Origin: Robertkochia flava
GTDB taxonomy: Bacteria > Bacteroidota > Bacteroidia > Flavobacteriales > Flavobacteriaceae
DNA length: 64,000 bases
Direction of reading: 5' to 3'
Assembly (NCBI RefSeq): GCF_020166515.1
Contig: NZ_JAINZT010000007.1
Location: 1 to 64,000, forward strand
The notes below the pieces were generated by a model, which was given only the letters and a program-made list of their open reading frames with translations, made no database searches and was not told the DNA's origin. A program made the translations under genes and the position numbers. The stretch's first letter is position 1; every line of letters begins with the position of its first letter. Shown here piece by piece: positions 18,305 through 26,809 of the stretch.

Positions 18305-19561
18305 CTACCTGGAGTGCTCTACGCTGAGGTCAGCATAGGTGGCATCCAGTCCCTCTTCATAGGCTTCCATACCGTGTTCGTGAGTATCCAGTCCGTCCAG
18401 CTCTTCCTGCTGACTAACCCTGATCCCCATGGTTTTTTTCAGGCTGTAAATGATAATAAAGGCAGATCCGGTACAGAACAAAGCATAGGTAGCCACGCCT
18501 CCTAATTGGGCGAGGAACTGCGTCCATCCGGCTTTTGCGCCAAATATACCCACGGCAAGCGTTCCCCAGATACCACAGATCAGGTGAACGGCTACGGCTC
18601 CCACAGGATCGTCAAGTCTAATCCGGTCTATCAGGGATACGCCCAGGACAATGATGCATCCGGCGATGGCGCCAATGGCAATCGCATCTCCCGGACTCAT
18701 AACATCCGCCCCTGCGGTAATACCTACCAGTCCTCCAAGGATCCCGTTGAGAAACATGGTGAGATCCATATTCTTGTACAGGAAGGTTGAGAGCATGGAA
18801 GCGCATACGCCTCCTGCTGCTGCTGCAAGACATGTGGTTACCAGTACCAGGGATGTGGCAGAAGGGTCGGCAGAGAGCACTGAACCTCCGTTAAATCCGA
18901 ACCAGCCTAACCATAGAATGATAACCCCGGCCATGGCCAAAGGTATATTATGTCCCGGGATGGCACCAAGGCTTCCGTCGGCTCTGAATTTTCCAATTCG
19001 CGCCCCCAGCAGGGCAATCGCTACAATGGCAGCCCATCCGCCTACAGAGTGCACCAGGGTGGATCCTGCAAAATCATAGAATCCCATCTCATCCAGAAAT
19101 CCGCCGCCCCATTTCCAGGATCCGGCTATCGGATAGACCAGGCCTACATAAATAATCGTGAAGATCATAAAAGGGAGCAGCTTCATGCGTTCGGCTACAG
19201 CACCGGATACGATGGTTGCGGCCGTGGCAGCAAACATTCCCTGGAATAGAAAATCGGTCCAGTAGGTGTATCCTGAATTGTATGCCAGATCTAAGGTGCC
19301 TCCGGCTACGGGAGCTTGTAATCCAAAACCGGCAAATCCGAGAAAGCCATTAAACTCTCCCGGGTACATCAGGTTAAAACCCATCAGGGCATAAAGCAGC
19401 AGTCCCGAGGTGATAATGAATACGTTCTTAAAGAGAATGTTGATCGCATTCTTCTTTCGGGTAAGTCCGATCTCTAAAAATGCAAATCCCAGGTGCATAA
19501 AAAATACCAGGGCAGTGCATATCATCATCCATACGTTATTGGTGGTTAACAGGTTTTCCAT
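18305..19561 (-). CDS. amt: Ammonium transporter
   Basis: A 418-residue Amt/Rh channel in the inner membrane with about 11 helices. Family motifs seen: FMHLGFAFLEIG near the start, DFAGSTLVHSVGGWAA (with the first pore His), WLGWFGFNGGS, and the second-half LICGIWGTLAVGIFG. It lies 12 bases behind the PII gene in the same direction, the classic glnK-amt operon, so PII is expected to gate it according to nitrogen status. Confidence 0.95.
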   Translation of the reverse strand: MENLLTTNNVWMMICTALVFFMHLGFAFLEIGLTRKKNAINILFKNVFIITSGLLLYALMGFNLMYPGEFNGFLGFAGFGLQAPVAGGTLDLAYNSGYTYWTDFLFQGMFAATAATIVSGAVAERMKLLPFMIFTIIYVGLVYPIAGSWKWGGGFLDEMGFYDFAGSTLVHSVGGWAAIVAIALLGARIGKFRADGSLGAIPGHNIPLAMAGVIILWLGWFGFNGGSVLSADPSATSLVLVTTCLAAAAGGVCASMLSTFLYKNMDLTMFLNGILGGLVGITAGADVMSPGDAIAIGAIAGCIIVLGVSLIDRIRLDDPVGAVAVHLICGIWGTLAVGIFGAKAGWTQFLAQLGGVATYALFCTGSAFIIIYSLKKTMGIRVSQQEELDGLDTHEHGMEAYEEGLDATYADLSVEHSR

Positions 19562-19573
19562 TTCAATGCAATT

Positions 19574-19912
19574 TTAATTAAGTGATGAGCCTCCTTTTTC
19601 TTTTGTTCTGATGCGATAAGCCTCTTCGATGGTCGAAACGAAGATCTTTCCATCGCCTACCGTGCCGCTGCCTGCAGATTCCAGGATGGCGTTGATCGTG
19701 GGTTCCAGGAAATCATCGTTCACCACAATGGAAAGGTACCGCCGCTGAATATCGGCCGTACTGTAACTTACCCCGCGATATACGTGGCCTTTTTTCTCAT
19801 TTCCAACCCCGGTGACATCCCAGTAGCTGAAAAAATTAACACCCACCTCGTGAAGGGCATCGCGAACCTCATCGAACTTGGATTTACGAATAATGGCTTC
19901 AACTTTTTTCAT
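19574..19912 (-). CDS. glnK: PII nitrogen regulatory protein (GlnK/GlnB)
   Basis: A 112-residue PII signal protein; the start MKKVEAIIRK at 19912 fits the family. T-loop tyrosines Tyr45 and Tyr50 (KKGHVYRGVSY) are kept and correspond to Tyr46 and Tyr51 of E. coli. Two 2-oxoglutarate contacts differ: Gln39 is replaced by Glu39, with one extra Lys following, and Lys58 by Arg57, and the usual VDFLPK reads TADIQR. The C-terminal GDGKIFV and IRT boxes are normal. First gene of the glnK-amt operon. Confidence 0.92.
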   Translation of the reverse strand: MKKVEAIIRKSKFDEVRDALHEVGVNFFSYWDVTGVGNEKKGHVYRGVSYSTADIQRRYLSIVVNDDFLEPTINAILESAGSGTVGDGKIFVSTIEEAYRIRTKEKGGSSLN

Positions 19913-20009
19913 GAAATAATATGATTTTACTCTAGTAAAACTATACATATTTCAATACCAACCCAAAAAAATAGGGGGTACGGTTGAAAAAAATACGCTT
20001 TTGTTAATA

Positions 20010-20034
20010 AATACCCCTAAAATTTAAGGGTATT
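20010..20034. promoter_or_regulatory. 25-base palindrome upstream of glnK
   Basis: AATACCCCTAAA, a central A, then TTTAAGGGTATT form a near-perfect palindrome with one mismatched pair. It lies 98 bases before the glnK start and 31 bases after the crcB stop. It may be an operator for glnK-amt or a weak terminator for crcB; there is no long T run on the minus strand. Confidence 0.55.
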
Positions 20035-20064
20035 GTTATGGAGAGTTAAATAATCCAGAAGTAC

Positions 20065-20448
20065 TCAGGCGATCACCCTGCTTAACCAAATGCCTCCCAT
20101 GACCGCAGCAATTCCGGTGATAAGGCTCATCAGGCTGTAGAGAAAAAAGGAGTTCAGTTCACCGCTTTTAAGGATCTCGAGATTCTCCAGGGAAAAAGTG
20201 GAAAAGGTGGTGAACCCACCACAGAATCCGGTTATGAGCAGCAAACCAATGGTTTGGTCGAGGTAGTTGGTGCGCACTACCCAACCCGAGATCAATCCGA
20301 TGACCAGGCAGCCGATAATATTCACGCTGAAAGTGCCTATATAGAAGTGGGCGATCAGCGGATTGAGCCATTTTGAAAGCAGGTAACGCAGGGCACTTCC
20401 GGCGCCGCCACCGATAAAAACAAGGATGAGTGCTTTGAGGGTTTGCAA
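20065..20448 (-). CDS. crcB: Fluoride channel CrcB/Fluc
   Basis: A 127-residue, four-helix inner-membrane fluoride exporter, active as a dual-topology dimer. Hallmarks: GGGAGSALRYLLS at residues 13-25 and GFCGGFTTFSTFS in helix 3. The start appears to be TTG at 20448: the only ATG upstream (20460) is followed two codons later by TAG, and no ATG occurs inside the first helix. No fluoride riboswitch is visible in the 18 bases before it. Probably cotranscribed behind the SRPBCC gene. Confidence 0.9.
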   Translation of the reverse strand: MQTLKALILVFIGGGAGSALRYLLSKWLNPLIAHFYIGTFSVNIIGCLVIGLISGWVVRTNYLDQTIGLLLITGFCGGFTTFSTFSLENLEILKSGELNSFFLYSLMSLITGIAAVMGGIWLSRVIA

Positions 20449-20466
20449 GGTCTACTGCATTTCAGA

Positions 20467-21504
20467 TTATTCAATTGAGGGTGCCACAGGAACGTAGATC
20501 TCTGTGATCCAATCGGCAGGATTGTCGGAACTGTCGGGGCCTTTGGCAAAAACTTCAAAAGGAACACGATCCTGGTCTATGGTGATGTCGAGTTTCTCCA
20601 TGTTGAACATGGTCTTTTCATAAGCTTCCTGAAGGTTCTTATGATCGCCTTCGAGTATGGTTTTGTAATAGGGGCCTTTCTCCTGATATCCGGCCATTAC
20701 TGTGCTTCCCGAGGCTACATTGGTCATATCGCGAACCGGAATGTGAACCGTGAGCAGGGCGGCATTGGTTGCGCGATCCCATTTCTCAATCGCCACAAAA
20801 GGAGGACCGGCCGGGTTGATATTTTCACGTTCCATATAGGATCCGATCTCTTCCAGAAGCCTGCTGATCTGTGTGTCCGCATCATCTATAGGACATGCAA
20901 CCGATTGGTACAGGTTGTATCCGCCGCCGTACTCGGTAAGTCCTTTAAATTCGATCTTGTACTGCGACATTTCCTCATGGAGCTTATCGTCCAGGTTCAG
21001 AAGTCCCCTTTCATAATCCGGTCCGATCAGGCCTTCCATATCTTTACCCTGAAAAAACATATAGGCTTTTTCCATGAAACTCAGTCGGCCTTCCATACCC
21101 CAGGTCACCTCTATGCCCATCTTTTTTTTCTCCAGGATCCAGTAAACGTCACCCTCGGATTCATAGGGCTTAATGAAACTGATCTTTTGCATCAGGGAAT
21201 CCGGAGTGCTGTAGAGCGTTTTCATATTCCCTTCCCCCAGGGCTTCCCCTGACCAGCTGTAATACGCATCCTTTCCTGAAGAAGGGTCGCTGAAATTGAG
21301 TTGGGCCTCCGGATCCTGCTCCATCCAGGGGGACCATTCCGGCCATTTCCGGTAGTCGTCTATATAATTATAAACCATGCTCTCAGGGGCATTGATCAGT
21401 CTGCTGCGTTCCACTTTGTAGTGGTCCGGTTTGGTGGTGACATATACTGAAAAACCGATAATGGCGATCAGAAACAGAAAGAGAAGGTATTTTAAAATTT
21501 TCAT
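20467..21504 (-). CDS. SRPBCC plus GyrI-like domain protein
   Basis: A 345-residue protein with an N-terminal membrane helix (residues 3-23), a polyketide-cyclase/SRPBCC domain (about 30-175, with APESMVYNYIDDYRKWPEWSPW) and a GyrI-like small-molecule-binding domain (about 185-340, GPYYKTILEGDHKNL ... EIYVPV). The two ligand-binding folds on one membrane anchor suggest binding of hydrophobic small molecules; no function is established. Upstream of crcB with an 18-base gap, same strand. Confidence 0.82.
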   Translation of the reverse strand: MKILKYLLFLFLIAIIGFSVYVTTKPDHYKVERSRLINAPESMVYNYIDDYRKWPEWSPWMEQDPEAQLNFSDPSSGKDAYYSWSGEALGEGNMKTLYSTPDSLMQKISFIKPYESEGDVYWILEKKKMGIEVTWGMEGRLSFMEKAYMFFQGKDMEGLIGPDYERGLLNLDDKLHEEMSQYKIEFKGLTEYGGGYNLYQSVACPIDDADTQISRLLEEIGSYMERENINPAGPPFVAIEKWDRATNAALLTVHIPVRDMTNVASGSTVMAGYQEKGPYYKTILEGDHKNLQEAYEKTMFNMEKLDITIDQDRVPFEVFAKGPDSSDNPADWITEIYVPVAPSIE

Positions 21505-21588
21505 CAGGTTGGTATTACGGTTCTAAAATACAAAAATCCACTTACAAGTAACGCCCCGAAATGCCGACAGGAGAACGGGTGTAATCAT

Positions 21589-21777
21589 TTATTGGGTGAG
21601 CAGGTATTTGATGAGAAGCAGTATGGCCATAAACGCGATGAACCCAATAAGAACCCACTTGGTGCCACGGAACTGGTTGAGGTGAATTTTTTTGTCTTTT
21701 CTGTAGCTGATGACCATGATAATAATAAAGGCTACAACGAAAAAAATGGCGAAGATCTTTTGACCCGTACTAAACAT
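21589..21777 (-). CDS. Small two-helix membrane protein
   Basis: A 62-residue protein with two transmembrane helices (about 9-24 and 42-58) flanking a basic loop (YRKDKKIHLNQFRGTK). No signal for cleavage. I do not know a function, but similar tiny proteins are common in flavobacteria. It precedes the SRPBCC gene on the same strand by 84 bases. Confidence 0.7.
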   Translation of the reverse strand: MFSTGQKIFAIFFVVAFIIIMVISYRKDKKIHLNQFRGTKWVLIGFIAFMAILLLIKYLLTQ

Positions 21778-21858
21778 ATACTTCGGTTTTTAAGTGAAAT
21801 TAAGCGACCCCGTGGGTGAAGGCTATTGGGAGTGAGGCACCCGGCCTGAGGTTAAAAT

Positions 21859-21885
21859 AAAAAAGGGGCGGTGAGCCCCTTTTTT
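21859..21885 (-). terminator. Rho-independent terminator after ilvE
   Basis: On the minus strand GGGGC, a 5-base TCACC loop and GCCCC are followed by TTTTTTATTTT. It lies 8 bases after the stop of the aminotransferase gene. Confidence 0.85.
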
Positions 21886-21892
21886 CCGCGGT

Positions 21893-22960
21893 TTATACTT
21901 TATATCTCCAGCCAAACTTGTCTTCGGCCTTGTTGTATTGGATGTCCATAATTCGCTTTTTGATTTGCTGGGCATAAGTGGAGTCCTGTTTGGGCAGTTC
22001 CCATTTATCGCCCTTATATCCGAAACCGAGTACAGGAGTGATCACTGCTGCGGTACCGCTACCAAAGATCTCCTTCAGGCGCCCATCGTTTGCGGCTTCG
22101 ATGATCTCTTTTACCTTCACCGGCCTTACCTCGACGTTTATTCCCATATCGCGGGCTACATCAATCACACTTTTCCGGGTCACTCCATCCAGGATACGAT
22201 CGCTTATCGGGCAGGTAACCAGGGTGTCATCTATTCTGAAGAACACGTTCATGGTGCCTGCTTCCTCCAGGTATTCGTGGGTGTTGGCATCCGTCCAGAT
22301 CACCTGTTGAAAGCCATCTTCCTTGGCCAGGTTGGTAGGGTAGAACTGACCGGCGTAGTTTCCTGCCGCCTTGGCAAATCCGAATCCGCCACTGGCTGCA
22401 CGGCTGTAGTGATCGGCGATCTTAACCCTTACTTCCCCTCCGTAATAGGCCTGGGCGGGAGAGCAGATGATAATGAATTTATAGGCGTTTGATGGCGAGG
22501 CCATGACACCTGCCTGGGTGGCAATTACAAAAGGTCTTATGTAAAGTGAATTTCCAAATCCCTTTTTGATCCAGTCTTTATCGAGTTCCAGGAGGGTTTT
22601 AAGACCCTCATAGAAATAGTTTTCCGGGAATTCGGGCATGGCCAGCCTTTCACAGGATTTGTTGATTCGGTTAAAGTTCTCGTCCGGACGGAAAAGCCAG
22701 ACCTGATCCTCATCATCCCTGTAGGCTTTCATCCCTTCAAAAACAGCCTGGCCATAATGGAATACCCTGGCAGATGGGTCAAGGGTTAGGGGTTGATAAG
22801 GAATAACCTGGGGATCCTGCCACTGCCCGTCATGGTAGTCACAAACGAACATATGGTCGGTAAATACCGAACCAAACACGAGGTTGTCAAAATCAACTTC
22901 CCCGATTTTGGAATTCTTATTTTTTTCTACGGTTATGTTTTGTAAGGTTTCTTTTGTCAT
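21893..22960 (-). CDS. ilvE: Branched-chain amino-acid aminotransferase
   Basis: A 355-residue class IV PLP aminotransferase (BCAT type), interconverting Val, Leu and Ile with their 2-oxo acids. Seen: the N-terminal ARVFHYGQAVFEGMKAYR, the PLP-lysine region FGFAKAAGNY, and the phosphate-binding GSGTAAVITPV near the end. The ATG at 22960 (MTKETLQN) is preferred over the TTG two codons upstream. Divergent from the DUF4920 gene. Length and motifs fit the longer, eukaryote-like BCAT group. Confidence 0.93.
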   Translation of the reverse strand: MTKETLQNITVEKNKNSKIGEVDFDNLVFGSVFTDHMFVCDYHDGQWQDPQVIPYQPLTLDPSARVFHYGQAVFEGMKAYRDDEDQVWLFRPDENFNRINKSCERLAMPEFPENYFYEGLKTLLELDKDWIKKGFGNSLYIRPFVIATQAGVMASPSNAYKFIIICSPAQAYYGGEVRVKIADHYSRAASGGFGFAKAAGNYAGQFYPTNLAKEDGFQQVIWTDANTHEYLEEAGTMNVFFRIDDTLVTCPISDRILDGVTRKSVIDVARDMGINVEVRPVKVKEIIEAANDGRLKEIFGSGTAAVITPVLGFGYKGDKWELPKQDSTYAQQIKKRIMDIQYNKAEDKFGWRYKV

Positions 22961-23062
22961 TTCCAATTGGTTTTCGCAAAATTAACAAATTAATAGCTGT
23001 CCTTTAGGAGTGATGTGGGTTTTTTCATTTAATTTGAAACTGAATTTAATAAAATTTCAGCT

Positions 23063-23572
23063 ATGAAATTCAATGTATGTGTGCTTCTGGCATGGTTATG
23101 TCTTACCGCATGTAAGTCGGAGAATAAACAGGATCAGCCCGATACGAAAAAACCGGCCGTGGCGGCTGCAATCCAGGACCAGGAGTTTGGAAAGGGAATC
23201 AACGCCGATAAGATCTCTTCTGCGGCAGATATGGCCGGAATGTATGAAGGAATGATGGAGCCTGACACCCTGTCTGTGGCTTTCGAAGCAAAGGTGGTGG
23301 AGGTGTGCCAGATGAAAGGTTGCTGGATGAAACTCGACCTGGGCAATGATCAGACAGCTATGGTGCGGTTTAAGGACTATGGTTTTTTTGTACCTAAAGA
23401 CCTTGCGGGAAAATCTGTGGTGGTTGAGGGGAATGCTTTTGTTGACCTGATGAGCGTAGAAGACCAGAAGCACTATGCGGAAGATGCGGGAAGCACCGTG
23501 GAGGATATAGAGGCGATCAAAGCTCCTAAAAAAACCTACACCTTTATCGCTTCCGGAGTAGCAGTAAAATAG
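23063..23572 (+). CDS. DUF4920 family lipoprotein
   Basis: A 169-residue lipoprotein with lipobox LTAC (Cys17). The core matches DUF4920: AKVVEVCQMKGCWMKLD with two conserved Cys, then VRFKDYGFFVPKDLAG and VVEGNAF. A beta-barrel, possibly metal- or haem-binding fold is plausible from the Cys-rich motif but not established. Three bases separate it from mnmD, so the two are likely cotranscribed. Confidence 0.85.
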   Translation: MKFNVCVLLAWLCLTACKSENKQDQPDTKKPAVAAAIQDQEFGKGINADKISSAADMAGMYEGMMEPDTLSVAFEAKVVEVCQMKGCWMKLDLGNDQTAMVRFKDYGFFVPKDLAGKSVVVEGNAFVDLMSVEDQKHYAEDAGSTVEDIEAIKAPKKTYTFIASGVAVK

Positions 23573-23575
23573 GTT

Positions 23576-24253
23576 ATGGAACGAAAGATCATTAAGACCG
23601 CCGATGGGTCGGTAACCATTTATCTGAAGGAATGGGATGAGCATTACCACTCCAGACATGGGGCTATCCAGGAGGCCTTTCACGTATTTATCGGGATGGG
23701 CTGGAATCTCGCCCTGGAAAATTTCGGTAAACAGCTCCGGATCATGGAGATCGGTTTCGGAACGGGTTTGAATGCCTTTATTACTTTGCTGGAAGCAGAA
23801 AAGGAGGGAGTGGAAGTAACCTATACGGGCGTAGAGGCTTATCCGGTGGAAGAAGCGGAATGGAAACAGCTTAACTACGCGGAACAATTAAGCGCTACTC
23901 CGGGTCAAAGTGCCCTTTTTGAGAAACTCCACCGGGCATCCTGGGAGCAGGAACAGGAGATTACCCCGGGATTCCTCCTGAATAAACGCAAACAATTCTT
24001 TAACGATATTACAGACCAGGACGCTTTTGACCTGATCTATTTTGATGCCTTTGGGGCCAGGGTCCAACCCGAACTCTGGGAAGAAAGCATTTTTCAAAAA
24101 ATGTATGAAGCCCTCGTACCCGGGGGTATCCTGGTAACCTATGCTGCAAAGGGAAGTGTCCGCAGGGCGATGAAGGCGGTCGGGTTTGGAGTAGAGAAAC
24201 TCCCCGGACCTCCGGGAAAACGCGAGATGCTAAGGGCCATAAAACCGAAGTGA
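23576..24253 (+). CDS. mnmD: tRNA 5-methylaminomethyl-2-thiouridine methyltransferase MnmD
   Basis: A 225-residue SAM-dependent methyltransferase, the stand-alone MnmD half of what is MnmC in enterobacteria, finishing mnm5(s2)U at the tRNA wobble base. Seen: the SAM-binding IMEIGFGTGLNAFI, the catalytic-side YFDAFGARVQPELWE, and the family tail KLPGPPGKREMLRA. Length fits MnmD without the oxidoreductase domain. Cotranscribed with the DUF4920 lipoprotein gene, with no obvious functional link. Confidence 0.9.
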   Translation: MERKIIKTADGSVTIYLKEWDEHYHSRHGAIQEAFHVFIGMGWNLALENFGKQLRIMEIGFGTGLNAFITLLEAEKEGVEVTYTGVEAYPVEEAEWKQLNYAEQLSATPGQSALFEKLHRASWEQEQEITPGFLLNKRKQFFNDITDQDAFDLIYFDAFGARVQPELWEESIFQKMYEALVPGGILVTYAAKGSVRRAMKAVGFGVEKLPGPPGKREMLRAIKPK

Positions 24254-24354
24254 TTGAAGATTTCTGAAAAAATTACGCTTCTTATTGTTAAACCTTCATT
24301 AAACCCTATTAAAGAGCAGGGATTATTGTTTATTTTTAAATAAACCATTAATCG

Positions 24355-25293
24355 ATGCGAATACTTATTACCGGTGCCACCGGCTTGGTGGGCAGCGCAA
24401 TTTCAGCCTTATGCATGGAAAAAGGGCACGAGGTGTTTTACCTGACCACCAGTAAGGATAAGATTTCAGGAACTCCTAACTATAAAGGGTTTTACTGGAA
24501 TCCTTCAGAGAATGAGATCGATACTTCCTGCTTTCAAGGGGTTGATGCTATTATCAATCTGGCGGGAAGCAGTGTGTCCAGACGATGGACTTCCTCCTAT
24601 AAACAAGTCATCCGGGATAGCCGGGTGAATTCCCTGGACACTCTTTTTACAGGTTTAAAGCGTTCCGGAGAAAAGGTGGCCAGCCTGGTAAGTGCATCGG
24701 CTATTGGATATTATCCCTCCTCGCTCACCAATTATTACGAAGAAGATACCCACGAGACTGCTGCCTCCTTTCTTGGAGAGGTGGTACGCGACTGGGAGCA
24801 GGCTGCAGACCAGTTTACCGCCCTGGAGATGCAGGTGGCCAAAGTACGTATCGGCCTTGTTCTGAGTATGGATGGGGGCGCTTTACCTGAAATGGTAAAA
24901 CCTGTCAGGTATTATGCAGGGGCAGCCTTTGGTTCCGGGGAGCAATGGCAAAGCTGGATTCATATCAATGATCTGGCATCTGTTTTTCTGCATCTTTTGG
25001 AAAATGAATTTTCGGGCATCTATAACGGGGTTGCACCTAACCCGGTAACTCAAAATAAACTCATTCAAGGCATAGCCGGTGTTCTGGGAAAACCCCTGCT
25101 TTTACCCAATATTCCCAAGTGGGCCGTTGAGGCTTTACTTGGAGAAATGAGCTCGGTCCTGCTGGAGAGCCAGCGGGTAAGTTCCAAGAAGATCGAAGCC
25201 AGTGGCTATCATTTTATATACCCCAACCTGCTTCCGGCCCTGAAAGATCTGATCAATGAAAAAGGCCAGCTCCGGGAAGAACTGGCCTCTTGA
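24355..25293 (+). CDS. TIGR01777 family NAD-dependent epimerase-like protein
   Basis: A 312-residue extended SDR of the YfcH/SulA-like TIGR01777 family. Nucleotide loop GATGLVGSAI is at 7-16, ASAIGYYPSS carries the expected active-site region, and the C-terminal DUF1731-like part ends with GYHFIYPNLLPALKDL. Cytoplasmic. Substrates of the family are mostly unknown. Monocistronic; the 3' end overlaps a hairpin that appears to terminate the convergent yceI gene. Confidence 0.87.
   Translation: MRILITGATGLVGSAISALCMEKGHEVFYLTTSKDKISGTPNYKGFYWNPSENEIDTSCFQGVDAIINLAGSSVSRRWTSSYKQVIRDSRVNSLDTLFTGLKRSGEKVASLVSASAIGYYPSSLTNYYEEDTHETAASFLGEVVRDWEQAADQFTALEMQVAKVRIGLVLSMDGGALPEMVKPVRYYAGAAFGSGEQWQSWIHINDLASVFLHLLENEFSGIYNGVAPNPVTQNKLIQGIAGVLGKPLLLPNIPKWAVEALLGEMSSVLLESQRVSSKKIEASGYHFIYPNLLPALKDLINEKGQLREELAS
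25257..25288 (-). terminator. Terminator of the YceI gene inside the end of the facing gene
   Basis: AGGCCAG (25263-25269) and CTGGCCT (25282-25288) form a stem. On the minus strand it is followed by TTTTTC. It lies 26 bases after the yceI stop and within the last codons of the plus-strand epimerase gene, so the coding sequence also serves as the facing gene's terminator. Confidence 0.65.
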
Positions 25294-25313
25294 AAATATC
25301 TCAAATACTTTAA

Positions 25314-25988
25314 TTAGCTATTCTTAGCCATTACCTTAATGGTTAATTCGATCTCGTCGTTGATGAATTTATCTCCCAGGTTATCGAAAACACTCTTTGA
25401 ACCGTAGTTTACATTCCATTCTGTTCTGTCGATGGTGAAAGGTTCGCTGCTCACTTCGATCATGTCTCCGTTGTTCTGAACCTGTACCGGGAAGCTAATA
25501 TTTTTAGTAATTCCCTTAATAGTCAGGTTTCCTTCCATCATGGTTTTCTCTCCCTCAGTGCTGATTCCGGTTACCTCAAAACTGGCAGTTGGGTGTTCCT
25601 GAACATTAAAGAAGTGGTCTTTTTTCTCTTCCACAGTACCTTTAAGGTGGGCTTCCAGATCCTCTTTTCCATCTCCTGCTTCCAGGTCGGTTACGTTGAT
25701 GCTGGTCATATCAATGGTAAATTCACCACCTTTAATTTCTTCTCCGTCAACCATAAAACTCCCCGAAGAAATGGCTACGGTTCCGGTATGTGTTCCTGTC
25801 GGTTTAAACCCTTTCCACTCTATGGTACTGTTGGCAGGATCTGCACTGTATTCTGCAGCAGCCATTTCGGTAACACTTTCCGTAACCACTGCTTCTTCGG
25901 CACTGGTTTTATTTTTCGATTCTGATTTACAAGAAGCCATAACTGCAATACATGCTATGGCACCTAACTTAATGATGTTCTTTTTCAT
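25314..25988 (-). CDS. YceI family lipoprotein
   Basis: A 224-residue protein with lipobox MASC (Cys20), a low-complexity Ser/Glu/Ala linker, and a YceI domain (about 50-222), a lipocalin-like barrel that binds isoprenoid or other lipids. Seen: STIEWKGFKPTGTHTGT, the ISSGSFMVDGEEIKGG segment, EGNLTIKGITKNISFPV and the closing EIELTIKV. It sits at the cell envelope. Monocistronic. Confidence 0.9.
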   Translation of the reverse strand: MKKNIIKLGAIACIAVMASCKSESKNKTSAEEAVVTESVTEMAAAEYSADPANSTIEWKGFKPTGTHTGTVAISSGSFMVDGEEIKGGEFTIDMTSINVTDLEAGDGKEDLEAHLKGTVEEKKDHFFNVQEHPTASFEVTGISTEGEKTMMEGNLTIKGITKNISFPVQVQNNGDMIEVSSEPFTIDRTEWNVNYGSKSVFDNLGDKFINDEIELTIKVMAKNS

Positions 25989-26078
25989 AATAAATTGATT
26001 TCTTAATTAGTTGCCCAAAAGTAAGGAATAGGAAGCGGGGAGTTTATTAAGGATTTATTAAATATTTTAAGATGACAT

Positions 26079-26111
26079 TTTGACATTTTACAGGAAATGG
26101 CAGTACTTTTG
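26079..26111 (+). promoter_or_regulatory. Promoter of the grpE-dnaJ operon
   Basis: TTTG at 26079-26082 and TACTTTTG at 26104-26111 match the Bacteroidetes -33/-7 consensus with a 21-base spacer. It lies 40 bases before the grpE start. No CIRCE element was seen. Confidence 0.75.
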
Positions 26112-26150
26112 CCGTTTGAAAATCAGGTTTTAGAAATTTCATCATTCACT

Positions 26151-26705
26151 ATGGCAAAAAAAGAAAAGGATATAAAGGAGATGGAAGGCCTCTCGGAAGA
26201 GCAGAAGGCCGCACAGGAAAATCAGCAACAGAAGGAACAAGCCGAAGAGCGTTCTGAAACTGAAGTGCTGGCGGAAGACCTGGCCAGGGAAAAGGATAAG
26301 TTTTTGAGGCTGTTCGCCGAATTCGAGAATTACAAGAGGCGAACCTCAAAGGAACGTATTGAGCTTTTCAAGACCGCCGGACAGGATATTATGGTAGCGA
26401 TGTTACCGGTACTGGACGATTTTGACCGTGCAGTAGCCGAGCTGAGCAAGAACAGCGACCAGGAAGTCCTAAAGGGGGTGGAGCTCATCCATAATAAATT
26501 CCGCGATATTCTTCAAAATAAGGGATTGGCAAAGATTGAAGTGAACCAGGGCGATGCTTTTGATGCAGAATTGCACGAAGCCGTGACCCAGATTCCGGCT
26601 CCCACCGACGATCTGAAAGGAAAGATCATTGATGTCGTTGAAAATGGATATAAGCTGGGCGATCGCGTGATTCGTCACCCGAAGGTGGTGGTAGGTCAGG
26701 CCTGA
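26151..26705 (+). CDS. grpE: Nucleotide exchange factor GrpE
   Basis: A 184-residue GrpE that releases ADP from DnaK. Start MAKKEKDIKEME at 26151; an upstream in-frame start lies over the promoter. An acidic, coiled-coil N-terminus (EEQKAAQENQQQKEQAEE) is followed by the core helix (FLRLFAEFENYKRRTSKER) and the beta domain (KGLAKIEVNQGDAFDAELHEA ... GYKLGDRVIRHPKVVV). Upstream of dnaJ in the common grpE-dnaJ order; dnaK is not in the window. Confidence 0.95.
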   Translation: MAKKEKDIKEMEGLSEEQKAAQENQQQKEQAEERSETEVLAEDLAREKDKFLRLFAEFENYKRRTSKERIELFKTAGQDIMVAMLPVLDDFDRAVAELSKNSDQEVLKGVELIHNKFRDILQNKGLAKIEVNQGDAFDAELHEAVTQIPAPTDDLKGKIIDVVENGYKLGDRVIRHPKVVVGQA

Positions 26706-26809
26706 TTTGAAGACCGATGGTTAGTGGCGAAGACAACGCCCTGACCGCTATGGAGCAGATGTCAAATGAAAAAATTCCGGAGTGATCCGGGTCCCAAAAT
26801 CTAAAATTG

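Noticed and set aside
20449-20466. Fluoride riboswitch before crcB
   Set aside because: The gap is 18 bases, far too short for the aptamer.
26706-26809. A tRNA or small gene between grpE and dnaJ
   Set aside because: No cloverleaf and no open frame; it looks like ordinary spacer.
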